The position numbers and the translations under genes were made by a program. The notes beneath the pieces were generated by a model. It was not told the DNA's origin and ran no database searches. It saw nothing but the letters and a program-made list of their open reading frames with translations. From Portulaca oleracea (Eukaryota > Streptophyta > Magnoliopsida > Caryophyllales > Portulacaceae): DNA of 64,000 nucleotides. This document shows, piece after piece, positions 56,088 to 64,000 of this stretch (position 1 is its first letter; each line of letters opens with the position of its first letter). The DNA lies in NCBI GenBank assembly GCA_029582165.1, contig CM055873.1, forward strand, positions 39,767,295-39,831,294. Direction: 5' to 3'.

Positions 56088-56550
56088 TTGAATTTTAATA
56101 ATCCCTATTTTCATTTGTTGTATAACAATAATCCCTATTTTCATTTTGGATTCTGGTGGTCCAAAAAAACAATGAATTGTAGTGGTATCAAATTCACCTC
56201 GACATCATTTTTGTTTTTTTCATTCCTGCCCCCGAAAAGGTAATAAATTAAGTGTAGTTACTAAAAGAGTTTTTAAAGTATTTTTTTTGAGAATCCGAAC
56301 AATTATTATAATTTTTTTAGAAATGATTAAAATTGAAACGAACGTAAAAAAAACATAAAAAAATGAAAAAATTTGGGAGAAATACCGTAAATTCGTTAAA
56401 AATCGTTCAAAAATGTAATACTAATTTTTGAATCGAATGAAACTCAAAATATATGATATTTAGGGTATACTATCGGTGGTGTACCACAAGAATCTAATTT
56501 TATTTATTTTTTTGGACCACCAGAATATCCAAAATGAAAATATAGATTAT

Positions 56551-56552
<2 letters not shown>
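56088..56552. mobile_element. Foldback MITE family 1, copy 4
   Basis: Left TTGAATTTTAATAATCCCTATTTTC and TTCTGGTGGTCCAAAAAA; right TTTTTTTGGACCACCAGAATATCC and worn end. The interior matches copies 1 and 2 (ATTCCTGCCCC, GAATCCGAACAATTATTATAATT). (TA)n on both sides. Confidence 0.8.

Positions 56553-56632
<80 letters not shown>
56553..56632. repeat. (TA)n then (GT)n microsatellite
   Basis: About 45 bp of TA followed by about 34 bp of GT, abutting the duplicated segment. Confidence 0.95.
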
Positions 56633-56635
<3 letters not shown>

Positions 56636-57420
56636 AACTTTAATTACAATTATAAGAACTACTGTCTAGTTAACTTTACGATATATTGTTCTTATTTTTA
56701 ATTTAATTTTTATTTTATTAAATTTTGTGATCAAAATTTTCTTAATTTGCATAATAGTAATTTTGTAACTTCTTTTAATTTTTCTCATAAATTCTTAGTT
56801 TCAATAATATTAATGTTATGGTCGATTGGGTCTTACCTTAATGACAAACTAGTCAATCTTTCATCTCCTCTCTCCAGAGTTCGATTTCTTGGGGGAACAT
56901 TCATATTTATTAGGATGCGAGAGTGTGTTTAATGGAAGATATGAGTCTTGTGTAGGGCGTTGACATCGCCTACTCCATCCATTATAAGGTTGTTGAATTA
57001 GACCCCTAAAATAGGTTATCCGATGTGTTGGACAACAAATATTTTGGTAAACTACTTACTTTTTATTCTAGCACTAGGAGATTTATTAACTTGTCAACAA
57101 AGAGGAAGTGAGAGCAACCTCTTGATGTTAAGCAACACTCCAACGTAATTGAGTAACGTTTTTCACATTTCCTTAAATGTCATATCGGTGACAGATGAGC
57201 GTTGTACATTGGGGATGAAAGTGAGGCTCTGAGGGGATTAATTATTTATGTTAGTCCATTAAACGTTGTTTCTTCTTTCTCACATTTAATAATGGAGGGT
57301 ACCGGTGGCTTCCAATTAATGGAGGGTACCGGTGATTAATTATTTATGTTAGCCCATTTACGTTGTTTTTTCCTTCTCGCATTTAATAAATTTGTACTTT
57401 TTGTCGGCTGATGTAGGTTA
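56633..57420. repeat. Duplicated segment, copy 2
   Basis: Counterpart of 9527-10570 without the Stowaway. SINE body at 56818-57042 lacks the A-tail. A local tandem repeat around GGAGGGTACCGGTG (57294-57335) is private to this copy. Confidence 0.85.
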
Positions 57421-57535
57421 TTTCTCGAACGCGCACACATATACGCGCACGAAATTTTGTGACATATTTAATAAAAAGTTAATGAATATTGATTATATAT
57501 AAATATATATTTTAACTTGGGTAAACAAGAACCAA
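57421..57535. other. Short intergenic stretch, partly repeated at 62285
   Basis: The block ATAAAAAGTTAATGAAT(A/G)TTGA(T/C)TATATATA at 57469-57501 recurs at 62309-62340. Confidence 0.6.
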
Positions 57536-57539
57536 CGAT

Positions 57540-58555
57540 AACTTAGAGGACCCTTCTATTAAGGCATCTCCCCAAGTTATTTGCATGAATAATAAAAGAA
57601 AAATCCGCCGTGGGGCTACACATCCAAAGACCGGCAGAGTGTAACGAATGACCAAGGTTAGTCATCCAATCAATCGTTGAGTTTGTTTCTCGATAGATGT
57701 GGCGAATAGTAGAATCTTCCAACTGCCTTACTAAGTGTTTGATATCTCAGATAATCATATCAATATGCCAAGGTGTGTGGATGGTCCCTTGGATAGCCTA
57801 GATGAGAATAAGACTATCACCTTCAATCTGAATTCTTGAAAAACCTTCCAAAATAGCTTCTTGAAAACCAAAACGGAGAGCCTAGGCTTCTGTCAACAGA
57901 ATGGAGTGTGAATTAACTGGCATAACACCAACTTTTCGAATATGGCCATGGTGATCACGAATCACAAATCCTATTGATGAGCCTTGATGGTTTAGGGAGC
58001 CATCAAAGTACAACTTCACCCAACCGAAGCGTGGCTGTTTACACTCTTCACGAACAATATTTTGACGGCGTTGCACTTGAGACCGAGAATGTTGATGTTG
58101 GTTAAAATGTTGATCATGGTAAGAGAATCTGCTTCGTCCTCGCCATTTTGCAAAACTTCTTTTGGCTCGGATGATGACCTTTGTGGCGTTGAAGACGGAG
58201 TTATTGAAGACGTAATCATTACGCTCCTTCCAGATGCTCCAGATGAGATAGAAGGCTCTTAAAGCCTCGGCGGTGGCGAGGGAATTTTTGATAGTTTGTA
58301 GCAGAATGCTATCATTACTGTCTGTAGGGCAATTGACAGTAGATGATAGCCATCTATGGGATTTTGCAGTATCCCACACTTTTTTTGTGAAATGGCACTT
58401 GTATAAAAAATTGCAGTCAGTCTCCAAATCTTGGAGGCAAATAGGGCAAGAGGGGTCCAAATTGATACCCCTACGCATGCATTAGATTCCCTCTAAATGG
58501 AAGACCATTATGAAAAATCAACCAGAGAAATTTTTTTAGCTTTGGTTGGATATAC
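57540..58555 (-). pseudogene. LINE 3 fragment: zinc-binding region and RNase H
   Basis: Reading leftwards: PKLKKFLWLIFHNGLP, a stop, then 58478-57882 with CPICLQDLETDCNFLYKCHFTKKVW (zf-RVT, CX2C...), IWSIWKERNDYVFNN, and an RNase H start VKLYFDGSLNHQGSSIGFVIRD (split by me in quoting; catalytic Asp in FDGS) to SHSILLTEA (catalytic Glu). Past the stop at 57882 the frame continues with QIEGDSLILI, more stops and decay to about 57540. Reverse transcriptase and endonuclease are absent. The 3' end of ORF2 of another L1-type LINE. Confidence 0.8.
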
Positions 58556-58566
58556 TATATATACTA

Positions 58567-58735
58567 TCTCCGTTCCAATTTAATTGTCACTCAAACTAAT
58601 TTGAGAAGTTCAATCACTTTGAAATTGAGATGAAATTTTTTGCGATCTGCAATAATACCTATATTTAACGGTAAGTAATTACTAAAATCATTTATCTTAC
58701 TTTTGTTAAAATGGAAAAAAAATTATAATAATATC
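58567..58735. mobile_element. Stowaway MITE, one end
   Basis: TCTCCGTTCCAATTTAATTGTCACTC after TA; the right end is lost, near GGCGGAGCC text at 58740. Confidence 0.55.
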
Positions 58736-60099
58736 AGTGGCGGAGCCATGAACTTTTGTTAGGGTGGGCCGTAATATGATGAAATTTTTTATTTAAAAAT
58801 GTCATTTGATATGTAAAAAAATAAAATAAAAATGGAAATATTAATTAACTTATCAATGAGTCGCCACAACAAATAAAATACTGATCTTATCAATAAATAT
58901 TATGAGACTAGTTTATATAATTGATATTATTTTTCAAAGAACATTTATTTATTTATTTATAGAAAATAGCATGTATATAATTAAATTACATTGCTTTGTA
59001 ATAATTCATGTGAGAAATAGATTATTTTTTTTGAAATAATTATAATTAAAATAGAAGATGTAATATTGAAATTTATAAAAGAATAACAAATATATACATA
59101 TGATAAAAGTAAGAGTGTGGCATGAATAGGAAAAATAGAAATCATTTGTACGTTTTCCCTAAAAAAAAGAAATCATTTGTTTAAAAAATAAATAAACTAA
59201 AAAAAAAATTAAACTTAGAAACACAAACGATCATGGCTCACTTTTATAATAAAAAATAATATTGCTGATATTGGGAACGCGTGACCAACTAGTAAAGGGC
59301 ATAATAGGCTTCCACAAGGTCTCTAGACCATTTGGCTACAGAATTTTTACAGCACTTGTTTACAATCTTAACAAAGTAGAAAGGAGAGTTGTGCTTTGGT
59401 ATTTGTGCAATGTGTTGTGTTGTGAAGCTTGGTTACTTGCTTGCTTAGATGCTGCACTCACTTGTTTATGTGATAAGGAAAATTGTAATCATATCCTTTT
59501 CTTCATTTTTTGCTATTACATTACCTCTATCTCTAAATTGTCAGAATCCCCTTTCCAATTTCATCCTTAGTTGTATTCACACTTGCAATTATCTTTTTGC
59601 CCCTTTTACATTTATTTGGTGGGCTGTTTTTACAGCATGCAATTGAAACTCTAATTAATTTCTAACACCTCAAAATAGAAGCAAAGGGAGAGAGACAAAG
59701 GGGAAGGCACATTGGAAATAGGAGATGGTATATTAGGGTAAATATTTTAAGTTTTTTTTTTGGACTCAGCTTAATATATCAAGACCAAGGTAATTTTGCA
59801 CTGCTATCCATCTGTGAATTGCGGCTGATTTTGATGCTCAACTTTGCTCCTTGACTAAAATTGCCCTGAACATTCACTGGATGTTGCAGTGAAGCTATAT
59901 TGTTAAGGGCAAAAGAAGTTGGTGGTATGTAGCATTGCTGAGTGTTTCCTTTCCTATTTCTTCTCTTGATCTCGTACAAAAAAAGAACAGCATTTTGATG
60001 TAACCATGACATTAAATGTTACATTAGATTTCAAAAAAGATGATACATGTTTTATTTCATTTTATTTTTCTGTATTTGTATATTGCTTGCTACATTGCT
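58736..60099. other. Intergenic, no gene recognised
   Basis: Begins with an AGTGGCGGAGCCATGA relic. The ORF at 59262-59570 (GTRDQLVKGIIGFHKVSRP...) has some protein flavour but no motif, no start context and no conserved neighbours. Confidence 0.5.
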
Positions 60100-60305
60100 A
60101 CCGTATTTCTTTTGGTCATTTGAAGATACTCAATGTGTGTTGAAGAAAAACGTTCTTAGTACAATCAAAGTTTTAATTAACTTAACTTTCCAATTAAAAG
60201 AAATATAAACATAATTTTTTTTATGTTTATATTACATGTAGATGTGATAAATAATAAAGATAAAAAAAGTTAGTTAAGTGAATAAATAAAAAATGACGGA
60301 GGGAG
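60100..60305. mobile_element. Stowaway MITE, worn left end
   Basis: Right end AAATGACGGAGGGAG before TA (60306-60307) is clear; the left end near 60100 is only a guess. Confidence 0.5.
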
Positions 60306-60552
60306 TATAATTAATGAAATTAGTGAATTACAATACTTTTTCCATTATATAAATCGCAAGCTTGTAAAAGTTAATAAAATATTTTCATCCGACAATTAAT
60401 TTAATTCATATCCTTTCTTATTCTATTCTATTCTTTCCTTTCATTTCTTCTTTTCCTCTCCTAGCCTAACCTGAACTTAACCTGACTAAAAAGTAACGTC
60501 TGAATGAATGAAAAAAGTTTTTACCTCATTTATTTTTTATAAAAAATAATTA

Positions 60553-60789
60553 CTCCCTCCGTTCTTTTTTATTTGTCATTTTCGGTTTTCAATGTCAATC
60601 TTCAATTAATAATTTCTAATATAAATTTTGTATAAAAAATATAATATTATACTATTTTTAACAGTATTTTTTATAATGAATCTAACAAATATCAATTTTG
60701 TATGATGAATCGTTATACAAATTAAGATATTAATGGTTAAAATTTTTAACATAATTTTCTGGGCGACAAATAAATAAAAACGAAGGTGG
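60553..60789. mobile_element. Stowaway MITE
   Basis: CTCCCTCCGTTCTTTTTTATTTGTC at left, GACAAATAAATAAAAACGAAGGTGG at right, TA on both sides. Confidence 0.85.
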
Positions 60790-60819
60790 TACTTACTAAA
60801 AAATTAGCAAAATTATAAT

Positions 60820-60905
60820 TAGAAATAAACACAAAAAAGAAAAAGGAAAAATAAAAAACACAAAAAAGAAAAAGGAAAAACAGGAAAAAGGAAAAAATAA
60901 AAAAT
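60820..60905. repeat. A-rich tandem repeat
   Basis: AACACAAAAAAGAAAAAGGAAAAA-type units; the minus-strand ORF 60746-61003 is this repeat. Confidence 0.8.
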
Positions 60906-61039
60906 ATCACACAACATGCACACAGGCCATAGCAGGGGAAAAAAAAGGTGAAAAAAGAAAAATTAAAAAAATCAAAAAAAATTTCATCACAACACAACAC
61001 CAATTATGTAGAAGGGCAACTCCCCTTTCTACTTTAGTA

Positions 61040-61068
61040 CTAGCTATAATACCCGTCTTACAGACGAG
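61040..61068 (-). mobile_element. Helitron 3' terminus candidate
   Basis: On the minus strand a hairpin CTCGTCT-GTA-AGACGGG (one mismatch pair) is followed by 8 bases and CTAG then T. The 5' end would lie to the right and is not found. Confidence 0.4.
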
Positions 61069-61717
61069 TTAATTTTTTAAATTTTATTTGACATTAATTT
61101 TTATTCCCTTTTGTCTTTTCTGTATTAATTTACATTTGAAAAACTCATTATAATGTAAATAATTAATGGTCAAAATTTTATCAATGTGTCAACTAATATA
61201 AAACGAATGGAATATTTCAAGTAGCTAAATGAAATTGATTGAAAAGCTAAAGGTGAGTAAATATTAACTCAAAAAGGTCATAATTAAATTTATAAATGCC
61301 ATAAACATAAAGGGGGTATTTGCAAATTTTCCCAATAGAGAATCTACCTAGATTGTCCAAACACGATTACAATATATTATTTTTTTTGTGTGATGAAGGT
61401 GTTGTTCTTTAGGATGATAAAGTAAAACTGTATCTATTCTTATTTTATTTTACTTTGTCTTATCTTATTACCATACCCAACATATTTTTATATAATTTAT
61501 CATTAAAATTCTTTAATTAATTTAATTCATAGTATTTATTTAAAAATGAAACAAAGTTAGCTGATTGTGATATTTACTTATCTCTACTACTTTACATACA
61601 TTTCCTTGTTCAACTTTACCTTATCTTCTTCCTTACTTATCATCCCAACGAATAGGACCGAATTTTAATAATAAAATTAATAATATAAAATAATGATAAA
61701 ATTAAATAAACCATGTA

Positions 61718-61955
61718 CTTTTTCTCCGTGTTTTTATTTGTCCATTTAACTAATTTTTTTATCCCTTGTTATTTGTCATATTCTTATTTCCAATTATTAT
61801 TTTACTACTTTTACTTTTAATAAATGACTTTGAAACCAAGAACTTAACAATAATAGATGATATTTTTATCATTTTGATTTATTTCTATTTAAATTTTTAT
61901 AACTATTGAATTTTATTTTATTTTCTAAGTGACAAATAAAAAAAAGAGGAGGGAG
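61718..61955. mobile_element. Stowaway MITE
   Basis: CTTTTTCTCCGTGTTTTTATTTGTCC at left and GACAAATAAAAAAAAGAGGAGGGAG at right, TA at 61716-61717 and 61956-61957. Confidence 0.8.
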
Positions 61956-61957
61956 TA

Positions 61958-62341
61958 ACAATTGATTCTCACATGAACAAATCACCTCCCCCACACCTGT
62001 TATTTCATTGCATAATTTTGCTTTTCTAATTTAGCCAACAACTCAAAACTCCAAATCATGCATCAATACCTGAAAATTGACAATAAAATTAGTTGAATAT
62101 TTAGAAGAGAGGAAGGAAAGATTAGAGTGGAAGAGGAAGAAAATACATATGTAGCAGCATACTATCGTATAAGATGGGGATTGACTGCCTCCTTTAGCAC
62201 TACACGTGTAGTCTAGCAAGAGATGAAAATTATGGACTGGTCGTGGCCCCCCAGCTCCCCCTTGTCTCCGCCCCAGAATAATATGACTAAATTTTTTGTG
62301 GAATATGCAATAAAAAGTTAATGAATGTTGACTATATATAC
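61958..62341. other. Intergenic, no gene seen
   Basis: Includes a GGCCCCCCAGCTCCCCCTTG relic and, at 62309-62340, the block shared with 57469-57501. Confidence 0.5.
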
Positions 62342-64000
62342 TGTGAAATCCGGTCCCAAAAAAAAGAAAAGGAAGGTTTTATTTATTTATTTATTTATTT
62401 TAGCCTCTTCCTAATTTTAGGTGGAGTCTAACTCTAAACTCTAGTTTTCCTAATTATATATACCTAGTTTCTTAGAAAAGAATACAGTGTGTCCCGCTGT
62501 ATATTGTAAAGAAGGAGAAGAAAACCCTAAAGATTAGTATCGATAGATTATATTGTTTATTCCTCCTTAAATTTGCGTATGAATTTCGTAGTCTCTTCTA
62601 GCATGCGTTAATTTCAATTATTAAATTTTGAGGTGGGTGCGACCGTCACTAAATTGTTATTAACCCCTTACGATTAGACTTCTAATTAGTTTCTTCTTTT
62701 TTTTTCGTTGTCGGTTGAAGCCCCCCTAAAATCATATATAGTGGATTGATGAAAGACATGGGTAAGGACAATGTGAAGTAGTGTTAGGGTACGTGGAGTT
62801 TAAATTATCATGCATGTTAATAAGGTGATTGGTGACTCCTGATTTATTAGGAATGATTAATACGTAACGGTGATGATGGACGATGATGATTTTACGATGG
62901 ATGAGGATGATCCTGGTAAATAATTCACGAAGAGAAAGGGAGGAGTAAAGTAAGGGCAATATAGAGGTTTTATCTGAGTTGTAGTTTTGGGCTTGTTCGA
63001 GTAAACTTTAGGTAAATGGTGTAATACTCTTTTAGTCTAACTACGTTCCTAAAATATTATTTTGTAAAGTTCTTTTTTTGTAAATTAATTTTATTAAATC
63101 GGGTTGACATGCTATTATTTAAATATATTATATTTGGTTATATTTATGTCCGAAAGATCTGATTTTACTTCGTATTGATTCTGTGTTTATAAAGCACCCC
63201 TTTTGACGTCAATTTTATAAGTTGATTTATATTTTTTCGATTTATACACCAGGTGAGCTTTTTGTAATAATTTGACTTTTGTATATGTAAAGTGGCTCTT
63301 TTGCATAATAGTTTTGATATTTAATTTATTTGAACCTTCCGTCTCTAAGTGATTTTGTTGGTTTAGTTTATTGTTATTTGAAATTACTTGACTGGGTACT
63401 GTTTTGTATGTTTTGATGTTCAAGTTACTGGTTTTGTTTTTGGGCTATGTCTTCTGCCTTACCCAGTTAAGGTATGCACTGGACCTGTCGATCGACTTGT
63501 ATGCGTGTTATTGTTTATTCTGATATGTGTATCTGTGTTCCGTTGGGCCCAATTCTTTGTTGCCCCGCCACTGGGTCAATAGTGGTTTTTGTTGCCCTGC
63601 CACTGGGTCAATAGTGGTTTTTGTTGCCCATGCCACTGGGCTAGTAATGGCCTTAGCCCCAAATTGTGTTCTGTGATTTTGATTGCTATGTTTTGATATA
63701 CACGATGTTACTTTGACGGAAATCATTTCATCAACATTATGGTCTATTTTTGGGAGTTTTGAGTTGAGTAAAATGTTTGTAAAACCCAGTCATATTTTGT
63801 TATGTATTTATTTGTGAACTCTAACCCAACTTATGTTTTACCCGCATGTCCAACCCATCTAAAGAAGTGTTACGCTACTTGCTGGGCTTTCGAGCTCATC
63901 CTTTAATCTTCCTATTTTTTTCAGGTTTGATTCTTGACTTCTCAGTGAGACATTTCAATTATCTATGACATCGGAGTAGCGCAAGGAAGCGTAGTGGGCT
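62342..64000 (+). repeat. Probable LTR, truncated by the window edge
   Basis: Starts TGTGAAATCCGGTCCC, an LTR-style 5' end, after TATATA. A TATA-like AATTATATATACC at about 62453 precedes leader-like text with AGAAAACCCTAAAG. A 32-bp tandem repeat lies at 63551-63660, and GCGCAAGGAAGCGTAGTGGG near the right edge. The second end, primer site and coding region are outside the window, so this is a judgement from style. ORFs 63388-63726 are not convincing. Confidence 0.45.
63551..63660. repeat. 32-bp tandem repeat, three units
   Basis: TTGTTGCCCCGCCACTGGG, TTGTTGCCCTGCCACTGGG and TTGTTGCCCATGCCACTGGG, each followed by TCAATAGTGGTTT-type spacer. Confidence 0.9.

Noticed and set aside
58016..58485. 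ORFs overlapping the LINE 3 fragment on both strands
   Set aside because: Shadows of the zinc-binding/RNase H reading.
59262..59570. 102-residue ORF with some protein character
   Set aside because: No family motif, no promoter or splice context, long cysteine/leucine text; too weak to call.

Overview
The window looks like nuclear DNA of a flowering plant, probably a eudicot. It is AT-rich with many (TA)n and (ATT)n microsatellites, GT-AG introns, and a typical angiosperm transposon load: Ty3/gypsy gag, L1-type LINEs with DUF4283-like ORF1, a tRNA-derived SINE, Stowaway, Tourist/PIF and hAT MITEs, Helitron ends and FAR1-type Mutator elements. A Caryophyllales origin is only a guess. About 85-90% of what I can name is mobile DNA. 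I see only one host-type gene locus.

Layout. 1-3780: partial Ty3/gypsy element on the minus strand (broken gag-protease, tRNA-Asp-type primer site, 1.67 kb LTR). 3926-9523: a stack of elements sitting in (TA)n tracts (MITE, solo LTR, MITE, 2.5 kb foldback element). 9527-10570: a segment duplicated at 56633-57420, carrying a SINE. 10581-23400: intergenic DNA with a Helitron candidate, MITEs and local duplications, no convincing gene. 23409-25930: a two-exon gene with an ADP-ribosyltransferase-like N-terminal half and four hemopexin-like repeats; exon 1 has an in-frame TGA. 27420-46555: one degraded LINE split by a solo LTR (28896-39045, itself holding a nearly complete minus-strand LINE at 33355-38676) and by a non-coding LTR retrotransposon (39083-46143). 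46590-56552: MITE, 9 kb FAR1-type Mutator element and another MITE, again joined by (TA)n; the Mutator element holds a solo LTR inside a solo LTR. 56633-64000: the second duplicated segment, a LINE 3' fragment, several Stowaway MITEs, a Helitron end, and the start of an LTR-like sequence that runs off the window.

The insertions can be ordered because many target-site duplications are perfect: GTAAC, GTGTG, ATATA, CCCTC, ACCAA, GTTTGAAT, ATAATAATGACCACA, ATATTAATGCT. No set of genes here forms a pathway. The most interesting signals are the ADP-ribosyltransferase/hemopexin fusion locus, the repeated colonisation of a duplicated (TA)n site by inverted-repeat elements, Mutator-type elements filled with GATGTTCAT-type arrays, and clusters of short palindromes about 75-200 bp upstream of the TATA box in unrelated LTR promoters.
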